Of a DNA stretch of 17,065 bases, positions 10,101 through 17,065 are shown piece by piece. The position numbers and the translations under genes are program-made. Positions within the stretch are counted from its first letter, which is position 1. Each line of letters begins with the position of its first letter. The stretch is from Ectocarpus siliculosus (Eukaryota > Sar > Phaeophyceae > Ectocarpales > Ectocarpaceae). The DNA lies in the NCBI GenBank assembly GCA_000310025.1, contig FN649752.1, positions 873,451-890,515 of the forward strand. The letters run 5' to 3'. Below the pieces are notes generated by a model. It was not told the DNA's origin and did no database searches. It worked only from the letters and a program-made list of their open reading frames with translations.

Positions 10101-10748
10101 AAACCATCGCAACCAACTAGAGGCAGCAGCAGCAGCAGCGGCAGCAGAAGTGCCGCTGGTGCTACCGGTGCGGCAGGTTTGGCATCGGCAACGCGCTCGG
10201 CAGGTGAAGGCGCATCTGTGCAGCCGGATTCCCGCAGCAGCAGCGGTGGTTGTGGTGATGGCGGCATCCGCGAAGGGCGAGCCCTGGGCGGCAACGGGAC
10301 ACCGGCGACGTCGCGGCCGGCGGGCACCACTCCATGCCGTGCGTCACCGCAGGGTGGGACAAGAGGGGCCGACGTGGCGAATTCTTCTTCTCCTCTGACC
10401 CACCCTCTCCCTGGCGCCGGCACCAGCGCTGGTATGAGCGCCCAACCACCGCCATCGAATAGACCGTCGGGTGGATTGTTGCCGCTAGGGAGAGCAGCCG
10501 AGAGGCCGGCGGCGGCGGCAGCTGGTGGAGGGCCGGCAGCGTGTTTGCCAGCAGGTTCTGCGCTGGACGCAGCAGCGGAAACGGCGGCAGGAACGGATGC
10601 AGGGGCGGCGGCGGCCTCGGGGGGAGTTGTTGTCCTCGGGATTCGAATGGAAGGAAAGGCCGGGGAGTTGCTAGAGAGGCTGAAGCGAGAACGGGAGGAG
10701 TCGTTGGACTTCGAGAGGAAGCTCACGCAAGCGTTGATGGATCTTTGA
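7111..10748 (+). CDS. RGG-starting, largely disordered protein of unknown function (two exons, 847 aa)
   Basis: Exon 1 (7111-7177) encodes MRNDRGKRGGKGGAKGGK and ends in CGAG then GTGAGT, phase 1. Exon 2 (8272-10748) follows ACCCCTCCCAG in the same phase, joining as ...GDSRGGQPRRGGRGGGGGGSGKR, so the RG-rich block runs smoothly across the junction. This is the main argument for the model. Further along are a basic ANKKAK patch (about residues 72-77), a less repetitive segment (GGWRNGDVHNLSVLAKDFKE, about 102-121) that may be the only folded part, Asp6 (131-136), Gly12 (193-204), a KRPAA...VKK pair resembling a bipartite nuclear signal, a tandem EE-KG-PP repeat, and Ala/Pro and Ser tracts. It ends in a charged helix (GELLERLKREREESLDFERK). 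A nuclear RNA-associated scaffold is the reasonable guess, from the RG-rich region and the basic patches; no known domain is seen. The 2.5-kb exon 2 is large compared with the others here. Confidence 0.7.
7178..8271 (+). other. Intron 1 of the RGG gene
   Basis: A GT-AG intron of 1094 bp, with GTGAGTCC at the 5' end and a C/T-rich tract ending CCTCCCAG at the 3' end; both flanks are in phase 1. It holds an exact ACAGCAGTA at 7499-7507 and a one-mismatch copy at about 7697. Frames on both strands within it (7212-7715 minus, 7535-7927 minus) show no motif. Confidence 0.6.
8781..8816 (+). repeat. GGC/GGT tract encoding Gly12
   Basis: Twelve glycine codons in a row, mostly GGC with three GGT, within the long disordered exon. 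A purer GGC run at the start grades into GGT. Confidence 0.9.
9528..9623 (+). repeat. Two tandem copies of a 15-residue motif in the RGG-gene product
   Basis: GGAEERKGLEPPTPP (9528-9572) and GGVEECKGFDPPNLP (9579-9623) are separated by Ala-Asp. The consensus is GG-x-EE-x-KG-[LF]-[ED]-PP-x-x-P. Synonymous differences at the DNA level suggest an old duplication kept by selection on the peptide, perhaps a short docking motif. Confidence 0.75.
9721..9860 (+). repeat. Imperfect GCACCAGCA-type repeats encoding an Ala/Pro tract
   Basis: Irregular repeats built of GCACCAGCA and GCGGCACCA units encode Ala-Pro-Ala-Ala runs, and a segment CAACCACTCCGA occurs twice (near 9778 and 9850). This looks like slippage-driven expansion of low-complexity coding DNA. 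Confidence 0.7.
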
Positions 10749-11574
10749 GTGGGGTTAGTTTTGCTCGCGGGGGAGGAGTGCTGAGACTACGAGCTTGATG
10801 ACAAGCATGCTTCGGCGTATTTATCGCAGACGCTGGAGTTCCATGGTCTCCGTAGAACACCAAGCTGCATAGATCGAAAACGAGATCGAGGGGTTTCGTG
10901 GAGTAGTTGTGGAGGGGGGATTAGTCAAGTTTGCATGGCGTATAGCCACAGCAGTACATGAGTGTTTTTTCTTGTTGTCGGGGGCTGCACGGGCGCTCCA
11001 CCGGGTGTCTTGCCGCGTTTCTACGGACCCTGTTAGTCCCTCTGCTTAGCGCACAAGCGCCGAGAACACAAAAGTTTGAGATTTCCATGCGTGCATGGAA
11101 TGTACGCTGCACGTCTGTCTTTGCGTAGCCTTACTTTTCGTACATGATACTCTTGGCGTGTTGCGTTTGCTTTTTCGTGGCGGGATCCGCGGGAGCCAAC
11201 AACGAACAACTAGGTGTGTGCTTTCAGATTGTTTCCACAGCTTGCTGACACAGCGGCTGCTCCATGTACAAGTCTTTTTCTTGGCCATTCTCTGGAGCTG
11301 AACGAATCCAAGTTGTACTTCTTTACGTTTTTTTACGACTTCCAAATCGGGGGCTGCAGTGGTTCGGAATGACTCCGACGACAGCCCTTGTGCTTCCAAG
11401 GACACCCCCCGTCCGAGCTTACGAAATGTGCGCGGTGGCAGATTTTTCTTTGTTCAAGAAAGAGAAGCACGGCGCCTGTTGCCGTGTGCGCGTAGCCCAA
11501 GCAACGAACAAGTAAAGGTGAACCACTGAAAAATGCCGATAAATTTATTTCTGAACTTTCAACGAATCAGACTA
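10749..11574. other. 3' flank of the RGG gene, no gene seen
   Basis: Presumed 3' UTR and downstream flank. An exact ACAGCAGTA lies at 10948-10956, 200 bp after the stop. A perfect 8-bp inverted repeat with a 2-bp spacer (TTCCATGC GT GCATGGAA) lies at 11083-11100. No recognisable coding exon and no clear AATAAA poly(A) signal were seen. Confidence 0.4.
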
Positions 11575-11646
11575 CCGAAGAGTCGGAGAGATGGCACCCC
11601 CGTGTTAGCGTTTTTTTGAAGCGTATTTCTCCACAAACAGGAGGGT
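11575..11646 (+). repeat. Left inverted repeat of the 216-bp element
   Basis: About 72 bp, starting CCGAAGAGTCGG and running through ATTTCTCCACAA to GGAGGGT. Compared with the right arm it carries one extra G near the tip. Confidence 0.75.
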
Positions 11647-11719
11647 GCGAACACCAACCGATACCTCTCAGGGAAGCCCTCGACGAGATGTTTCCAAAAC
11701 TACCCTTTTCGGCAGTGGT

Positions 11720-11790
11720 ACCCCCCTGGTTGTGGAGAAATACGCTATACAAAAACGCTGACACGGGGGTGCCATCTCTCCGACTCTTGG
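11720..11790 (-). repeat. Right inverted repeat of the 216-bp element
   Basis: Reverse-complement partner of the left arm, about 71 bp. In minus sense it starts CCAAGAGTCGG and runs to GGGGGGT. The main differences from the left arm are clustered in the T-rich middle. Confidence 0.75.
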
Positions 11791-11792
11791 TA

Positions 11793-12818
11793 GCTAGGGC
11801 AGATAGGTAGTGTTTCTCGCTGCAGCACTCTGATGCGTTCCCACCTCTCTAGAGCGTTGTTCAACGTACGACACATGCATCTGAATACAATCCAAACGAA
11901 ATTCCACATGTTCAACCAAGAATAACAAGGACACACGCCTAATCCTGACGCCCAGAACCGACGGATTTTCACCGGGCCACACCTCCATAAAATGCTACCA
12001 AACTCTCTACCTTGACTAAGACAAAATTCGCAAAATTCACGGCGACACATACCAGAGGTCCCATTGCTAGACCCTGCTCCCGCGATTGGTGGAGGGTCTC
12101 TACCATGTATTATCATGACTCAAAGCTCCGCGCCTGTTGGTGAGTCAACTGCCACCATCTCCTCGGCGGAAAAGCACGTCTATACGCTAACGTGCCGAGA
12201 AACAAAACGAATCTACAAAATTTTGGAGGTTTTCTAGCTTACCATCTGTACTTCGGGGGGAGTTCTATTTTTCATCACAGCTGGAAGACTCACCCCAACC
12301 ACGACATGCGGGGAAAACACCACACGCAACCACGATTGTAGGTGTGCTGACCACATTTTTCGGACCAGCATGTGCAAGTATACGGTTTCAAACAAGCACC
12401 TCACGCCTGTACTCCTCTCCCTACCCGACGTCTCCCGCCCCCTCTACCCCCCCACCCGCGTTGTTGTGAGTGGTCTTCCACCATGCCGCACACAATCCGT
12501 TAATCAGCAAAGTGAGGGGTTCACCAACCGAATCAATCAACAGAGCGCCGCGTCCCGAATCCAACCCCGCCAAAAAAACAACCGAAATACCGCCGCCCGA
12601 TGCCCGATGTCACGCGCCGCAATATACTTATGTACACCGTGAAAGAAAACATCCGCGGACGAAATCGATTCCGCCGCAACCGGTCCCATCACAAGAAACC
12701 CCGTCCATTCATTCCCGGACATGGCATACGTTCACCTGTCACAAACCACGTCATGGTCGCATCGTTCAGGGTTTCATATAGCTCAGGCGAGGATTTTCTG
12801 CCGCCATGTCGCCTTTGC
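11793..12818. other. 3' flank of the GNAT gene, no gene seen
   Basis: Presumed intergenic DNA and, on its right side, 3' UTR of the minus-strand acetyltransferase gene. The frames over 11745-12116 (minus) and 12600-13148 (plus) show no motif and overlap the element or the GNAT exon. No repeats or RNA gene recognised. Confidence 0.4.
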
Positions 12819-15310
12819 TCATTCGGCCTCTGGTGCACCAGCTACCTCCCGCCGCCGTCTCGCCCTCAGGTCGCCGCAGAGCATGACGTCGTTGGGCTTG
12901 TCGCTGGTCGTCTCCACCATGAATCCACTGTTGTTGGAGTACACCACGTAGCCCAGGTTCTCGTACAGCTTTTCCGCGGCAACGTTCCCTTCTCTAACCT
13001 TGAGGTACATGTTGTCGTAGCCCCACTCGATGCAGGCATCCTCGCAAGCTTTCACCAGCTCGGTACCGATGCCCATCCGCCTGTACCGGTCCGCTACCGC
13101 GAGGTCGGAAAGGTACGGCCGAACACCGGCTGTGTACGCAAACCATAAGGAGTACAGATCGGGGTGGGAGTCAGCTGCTTCCTTTGGTAACGTGAAGGTG
13201 GGTGCAGTATGGGTGGGGTCGGCAAAGAGTACAGAAGACGCATGCGCGAGGTTTGGTAGTTGGCAGGCGGGGGGGCACTTCCATTTTGAAAACGTGCTTG
13301 CCGTGGAGTTTTTCTCTCGTCTTGAATGCTCCCGTTAGGAAAAGTCCCAACCTGAAAAAAAGCGAGGTTGACTGGCCTGGCACCAAAACTGCGTCAACCA
13401 GAACCAGGGCCATGAACCTGTCTAACACACAAATCGGTCAGGTGTGCGCGACGGCAAGGACCCCCAGCTCAACTCACGGGGTTCGCTGGAACGCACGAAA
13501 AATAACTGACGTTGTTTGACGTTCACAGCTAGGGGTGGCGGCTGTGCGTGGTAAGCAGTGGACCACTTATTTTTGGCGGCGCCGTTCGTACCTGGCGGCG
13601 ACGTTTGTACCTGGCCGGGGAAAGATCTAAGCTACAGGAAACGGCGATGTAAGGATACTGTTTCACTGCTTTATTGCGACAGCGGGCTGCACCACTTTTT
13701 CACTCTCGACGCATGTCGATAGATAGCATTGGAAACAGTAGCTTTGAGGCCCACAAGGTCATTGCGACTCAGGAAAAGAGATGGAAGCTATCTACCAACC
13801 AGATACACCGATCGATGGCGAAGATGCACGCGATCATGTCCGCCTCCTGTGCACGAGAAGGCTGCAAGAAGCTTGTCAGCGTGTGGTCGATGCACGGTAC
13901 CAGGCCACTACCGTTCAGCACGGTAAAAAAAAACAATCGTGTTCGGACATTAGAGGTGGCACCGGAAGAAACAAATCGGTTTAAGACTTGGTGGCATACA
14001 CAGCAGAAGATAGTATTCGGTATGCACTCTCACTTTGTCCTGGCCTTTTCTCCCTCCCGTCGATGTCCACAAAGCCCGCCAGACTACCGTCCTCCACCGA
14101 CGTGGCCAGCAGCATCAGGTGTCGGCTGGCGTCCTCCCCGTACCCGTGGAAGTTCTCCTGCAACCGGTTCAATTCCACCAAGCACTGCGCGGGATACCAT
14201 ATAGTCGACCCGTAGAACTCCGCCACAAGGAGTCGGGAGACAGCCCTGAGATCGATGTACAGGAGGTACAGGAGGAAAACGACAAAATGGACCGCAGCAC
14301 TCTTCTCGGTCAGAGAAGCTGGGTGCTGGCAGCATCCCTGCTGCTGAGGTGGCAGGGTGTGTGTGTGGCCGTAGGATTACTCCGCTCAAGTAGGGTCCTC
14401 CTTCCTGATCTTGTATTATTTTGTACAAGCTGGTCCGCCAACAATACAGATTTATTTAGTCAGATGATGACATCTCTTGAACGGCGACGAACGACGGCAA
14501 GCTGATCATATCCCACGGATGGCCTCGACATGGCGCTCACATACATCTCTTCCGCTTGGGAATCCGTCAAAGCAGGCGCAGTGAAAGCGGCGTCTCACTT
14601 GGGAGTACTTCATAGCGTTATTGAGTGGCAAGGCTGGTCGTTATTTTCAAGACAAAAACTCAAAACCTCAGCGGCGCGTGCCCATGATCCAGTATCGGCG
14701 AGTCCCGGCCGCCCTTGGCCTGACCATCTTTGTAACAGCAGTAGTACGCCATGTTGCACATGTTTCTCTCTTGAGGTCCACCGTATACTAACCCCCGGGC
14801 ATGAAAGCCTAACCTTGGCGTACGTAATCATCTAGATAAAAAAGGCAATCCCCTTCGCCTAGACTTCCTCGATTCCTCGATGGAACCATCGGGCGCGGAG
14901 GAAAAGTGCAGCTATGTACAGCTTACACTACAACTGCTGTACACCAGCTCCCATCGGCATCGATCGGGTTTTGCAACTTGCCTCAGGTTGTGAAACTTGG
15001 CTGGCTTTATCTCGACCAGCGGCGCTTTTTCTTTCAGATCTCGTACGTCCGTGTCGACCGAGGCTGACTCGCCCGCTGCTTGCCGTGCCGGCCTAGGGCG
15101 TTGTTGGCGGCGGTCGTATCCCCATGGTAATCGCAGAGGAGGACGATCATTAGGTTGGCGAGTTGCATGTGTAGGTCGGCTGCTGCTGATGCCGATGATC
15201 CTGCTGGAAACGTTGATCAAGAATGCTTCATTCCGGACTCTACGTCCAAAGCTGAACGACAGTAGTAGAAGAGCCAGAAGCACGTGGATCCAACATCGCG
15301 GCAGCAGCAT
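12819..15310 (-). CDS. Plastid-targeted GNAT-family N-acetyltransferase (three exons, 283 aa)
   Basis: GCN5-related N-acetyltransferases move an acetyl group from acetyl-CoA to an amine, such as a protein N-terminus, a lysine or a small metabolite. Exons are 15310-14982, 14245-14034 and 13129-12819; phases 2/2 and 1/1 match at both junctions. Residues 1-21 are a signal peptide (CWIHVLLALLLLSFSF), followed by NEAFLIN and a long Arg/Ser/Pro-rich transit region, so a secondary-plastid location is likely. The domain starts at about residue 100 (VEIKPAKFHNLR joined to AVSRLLVAEFYG), continues with LAGFVDIDGRE, then motif A (YLSDLAVADRYRRMGIGT, with the acetyl-CoA loop R197-x-x-G200-x-G202) and ends with motif B (GNVAAEKLYENLGY, probable catalytic Tyr236). 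The TGA is at 12821-12819. The ATG at 15310 was chosen because it begins the signal peptide, although the frame is open upstream. The substrate cannot be read from sequence; plastid GNATs of plants acetylate protein N-termini and lysines. Divergent from the gene at 15557. Confidence 0.85.
13130..14033 (-). other. Intron 2 of the GNAT gene (GT-AG)
   Basis: A 904-bp intron from AAA then GTGAGAGTGC to TTGCGTACACAG. Removing it joins GREKRPGQ to GVRPYLSDLAV through a new Thr codon and restores the acetyltransferase fold order. Without splicing, exon 2 would end after 17 further codons. It contains the 2 x 19-bp tandem repeat. Confidence 0.75.
13575..13612 (+). repeat. Two tandem 19-bp units in GNAT intron 2
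   Basis: GGCGGCGCCGTTCGTACCT and GGCGGCGACGTTTGTACCT lie directly head to tail with two mismatches. Confidence 0.8.
14246..14981 (-). other. Intron 1 of the GNAT gene, rare GC-AG type
   Basis: A 736-bp intron with 5' site CTGAG then GCAAGT and 3' site GTACATCGATCTCAG preceded by a pyrimidine tract. GC donors need strong pairing to U1, and AG-GCAAGT is the best-matching form. Removing it joins KFHNL and AVSRLL through an Arg codon (AG plus G), giving an ordinary GNAT N-terminus. Reading straight through gives a stop at 14912 and loses the domain. It holds one exact ACAGCAGTA (14735-14743) and one near copy (about 14931). Confidence 0.7.
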
Positions 15311-15556
15311 GGCCGCTGTGTCCTGTACGAGAGCGGACTCTTTGTTCCAGCATGCATGCCAGCAGCACGGACAAAGCCAAGCTGGGGGGGTCGGTTCTCG
15401 ACTTGTACCCCCCCCCCGTGTTCGTTTAAAAAATTGTTTGTGAGCCCCGCCATCGTTCGATGTGGTGTTGATGTGCACAGACGAGCAACGACACAACCCA
15501 GGTTTTATCACCCGGGCTGCTCACAGCTAGCTGCTGGTTGCTCTACCACAGTAGTA
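15311..15556. promoter_or_regulatory. Shared intergenic region of the second divergent pair
   Basis: This 246-bp stretch lies between the ATG of the minus-strand GNAT gene and the ATG of the plus-strand gene at 15557. It should carry both 5' UTRs and promoters. It contains G7 at 15384-15390 and C10 at 15408-15417. No TATA box is evident. Confidence 0.35.
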
Positions 15557-16095
15557 ATGCCTCACACAGCAGGACAAGGATTGGCGCGGCATCGCTTGCC
15601 AGGGGACACGAGGGGGGGGGAGGAGGAGGAGGAAGCGGGAAGCGACCACGACGCGAGAGAGTCGTCGGAGCGGTACTTCTCCGCGAGGTGGATGCTAGAG
15701 AGGGAGCGGGCACGAGAAGAGTCGGACGACTGCTCGCAAGCTTTCGCGATCATCCCCGTGGGTAAGTCGCAGGGTCCTCCCGTCCATCTCAGCTCTCTCT
15801 CTCTCGCGCGCGCGCTCACCGGCAGCGAAAAGCAGCAGATCGTATTGTTTGCTCGCGTGGCTCGTTCGGTCACATTTTTGTGTCGATTGGCGACTTTGCG
15901 TCACATGACGCCACCGCTTCACCGCTTGCTTCTACCCTCGCAGCAGGTGGACAGAGTAGAACAGCAGTATTTCGGAACATCCACCAAGGAATGAATGAAA
16001 CGTCGGCAGGCAAACATAGCAGCAGTGGGCTAAACGTCGATAACGCGTGCGCTTGGGTGATCAAAACTCGGCAATCACGATATCCGATGTTGTGA
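15557..16095 (+). CDS. Small unknown charged protein (two exons, about 118 aa)
   Basis: Exon 1 (15557-15761) encodes MPHTAGQGLARHRLPGDT, a Glu5 acidic run (GGEEEEEAGSDHDARESSE), then RYFSARWMLERERAREE and SDDCSQAFAIIPV, and ends in GTGG then GTAAGTCGC, phase 1. A 182-bp intron follows, pyrimidine-rich near its start (TCTCTCTCTC) and ending CTACCCTCGCAG. Exon 2 (15944-16095) is in the matching phase and runs GGQSRTAVFRNIHQG to TRQSRYPML before a TGA. The acceptor is a tandem CAGCAG, so two products differing by one residue are possible. The charged RWMLERERAREE helix looks like a real conserved segment, but I cannot name the family. The second exon is less protein-like and might instead be untranslated, or the true next exon may lie elsewhere. 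Confidence 0.45.
15762..15943 (+). other. Short intron with tandem (NAGNAG) acceptor
   Basis: 182 bp, GTAAGTCGC at the 5' end and CTACCCTCGCAGCAG at the 3' end. Either CAG can be used without changing the frame. Confidence 0.45.
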
Positions 16096-16304
16096 AGTTG
16101 GTTGTTGTTTGTTTGCATTCGCCGCGTCGCCCGCGGATACAAAAAATTGTCGGAAGAGCAGCTGCTACCCACGGCGGTCGCTGCCTGTGACGAAAAGAGA
16201 AAAGAAAGGATGGTCTACTGAAGACTTGCTTACTTCTATAAGCTCTGCTTGATGATCTACGGTACGCTGGCCGCTGTTGTAAGGGGGGGTTCTTCAACCC
16301 TCTG

Positions 16305-16355
16305 CCCGTTGCGAACAGCAGCCCGTTGCGAACAGCAGCCCGTTGCGAACAGCAG
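16305..16355 (+). repeat. Three perfect tandem copies of a 17-bp unit
   Basis: CCCGTTGCGAACAGCAG occurs three times head to tail (16305-16321, 16322-16338, 16339-16355) and is followed by two further CAG units. The end of the unit, ACAGCAG, is the core of the dispersed 9-mer. Confidence 0.95.
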
Positions 16356-16974
16356 CAGCAGACAGACGCTCTTTCGTACCGTCAGGCGGTCCCCTGCGTC
16401 CCTGAGAGCTTCCACATACAGTACAGCAGTGTACCCTAATTATTTGTCATTTTTTTTCGAGAGAGAAGTGGTGCTTCACAACATCTCTGTTTTTCCAAGT
16501 CACGGCAGAGTTGTATCAGCCTCGCCTCGCATCGAGTTTTGCATCACGACCCATCATGCATTATCGTATACATATGAGAACCTGGAAAACTCCGAAGTGG
16601 TCCGAGTTTTGCCGTGGATCGAGAGTCGGAAATACATGAAGCACTCTTTAGTCTAGTAATAACGTGGTGCACGAGCCAGTCCCTCTAGGTGCGTGCGTGC
16701 TGCGGCCGAGACCCACATGTTGTTGTAGTGTGTTTATACATGTATACGCGATCTCTCGCGCGATTTGCTACAATCAACACCAACCACGCGCCCTCGTCAG
16801 ACAATGGGAGAATGATGGTGCACCCCTTCGAGAAGCTCCTTCGCTTCGCCACACTGCTGTATCGTATCCCCGGCTGCCTTTCCAAGACTGCCTTTGCGAG
16901 GATTTTTGCAAAGTATTGAATAAAAGTACGCATGTCGAACATGTTATAGCATAGAGATGGGGGTTTCGTATCCC

Positions 16975-16988
16975 GAACCCTAACCCTA
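16975..16988. repeat. Short telomere-like segment
   Basis: The segment AACCCTAACCCTAT contains about two CCCTAA units, with degenerate TAACTCTAACC just after it. Far too short for a telomere; an interstitial remnant or chance. Confidence 0.4.
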
Positions 16989-17065
16989 TCTATAACTCTA
17001 ACCGCGTACCCCCTACTGAAACCAAGATTAAATATCATCGCGAAGGCAAGGCTACTGCTGTTGTG

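Larger units (their letters stand above)
11575..11790. mobile_element. 216-bp foldback / MITE-like element with long terminal inverted repeats
   Basis: The left arm (11575-11646) and the reverse complement of the right arm (11720-11790) match over about 72 bp with roughly seven differences plus a one-base indel, about 90 % identity; both contain AGAGTCGGAGAGATGGCACC. The arms flank a loop of about 73 bp. A TA dinucleotide borders each end (11573-11574 and 11791-11792), the target-site pattern of Tc1/mariner-type elements. It encodes no transposase, so it would be non-autonomous. The short frames inside it on both strands are products of the inverted symmetry. Confidence 0.7.
811..17061. repeat. 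Dispersed 9-mer family ACAGCAGTA (nine exact copies)
   Basis: Plus strand: 6881, 7499, 9261, 10948, 14735 and 15961 (first base). Minus strand (TACTGCTGT): 811, 1846 and 17053. One-mismatch copies at the last base: 3305, 3975, about 7697, about 14931 (minus), 16423 and 16852 (minus); GCAGCAGTA at 2045. Five exact copies extend to ACAGCAGTAG. Copies lie in introns, flanks and two exons, and their surroundings are otherwise unrelated. Confidence 0.8.
16096..17065. other. Right-hand stretch without a supported gene
   Basis: No exon could be supported. The frames at 16685-17038 (minus) and 16689-16919 (plus) overlap each other and show no motif. An AATAAA hexamer lies at 16919-16924 and could be a poly(A) signal for a plus-strand transcript. 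The stretch also has the 17-bp tandem repeat, a short telomere-like segment and one exact copy of the dispersed 9-mer (17053-17061, minus). Confidence 0.35.

Noticed and set aside
9437-10726. 429-codon open frame on the minus strand
   Set aside because: It is exactly antisense to the RGG-gene exon; GC-rich Ala/Pro/Gly codons leave the complement open, and the translation is only low-complexity Ala/Gly/Pro.
11083-11100. Perfect 8-bp inverted repeat with 2-bp spacer
   Set aside because: No T-run or other terminator feature; such palindromes are expected occasionally, and transcription here is eukaryotic.
11567-11810. Frames on both strands at the foldback element
   Set aside because: They arise from the inverted repeats and read the same arms in opposite directions.
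14160-14182. GGTTCAATTCC, similar to a tRNA T-loop
   Set aside because: No matching acceptor, D or anticodon arms nearby, and it lies inside the GNAT coding exon.
14912-15511. 199-codon minus-strand frame taken as one complete protein
   Set aside because: It includes sequence upstream of the likely start and reads into the GC-AG intron; only 15310-14982 fits the GNAT model.
16975-17003. Possible telomere
   Set aside because: Only about two CCCTAA units followed by degenerate sequence; not an array.
16685-17038. 117-codon minus-strand frame opposite a 76-codon plus-strand frame
   Set aside because: Both are open over the same stretch, neither shows a motif, and no splice or start context decides between them.

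Overview
The window is nuclear DNA of a photosynthetic stramenopile, most probably a brown alga close to Ectocarpus. This is inferred from four things seen here: spliced genes with GT-AG introns of about 0.2-1.2 kb, moderate-to-high GC with Ala/Gly/Pro/Gln-rich proteins, and two predicted products that open with an ER signal peptide followed by a Phe-containing cleavage region, the bipartite targeting of secondary plastids. I see no bacterial operons, ribosome binding sites, rRNA, tRNA or CRISPR.

Layout from left to right. 1-944 holds an unassigned frame open at the left edge and then intron 1 of the next gene. 945-1339 (minus) is the first coding exon of the spliceosomal factor SPF27/BCAS2, with a (CAG)15 polyglutamine insertion; the rest of the gene is not found. 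Head-to-head with it, 259 bp away, a plus-strand gene starts at 1599 and encodes a predicted plastid-targeted single-pass membrane protein of unknown function (exons 1599-1695, 2906-~3282/3376 and perhaps a last exon to 3928). 3929-5282 is non-coding. 5283-6074 is a probable internal exon of an unknown plus-strand gene. 7111-10748 is a two-exon gene for an 847-residue, RGG-starting, largely disordered protein. 10749-12818 is mostly 3' flank and contains a 216-bp foldback element at 11575-11790. 12819-15310 (minus) is a complete three-exon gene for a plastid-targeted GNAT acetyltransferase, whose first intron is of the rare GC-AG type. Again head-to-head, 246 bp away, a small plus-strand gene starts at 15557. 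16096-17065 is unassigned.

The main unexplained signal is a 9-mer, ACAGCAGTA, found nine times on either strand in introns, flanks and exons, where about 0.13 copies would be expected by chance. The genes do not form a pathway. What links them is organisation: two divergent pairs with about 250-bp shared promoter regions, and two plastid-targeted products. All gene models come from reading splice signals and matching intron phases by eye; none is confirmed by transcripts.
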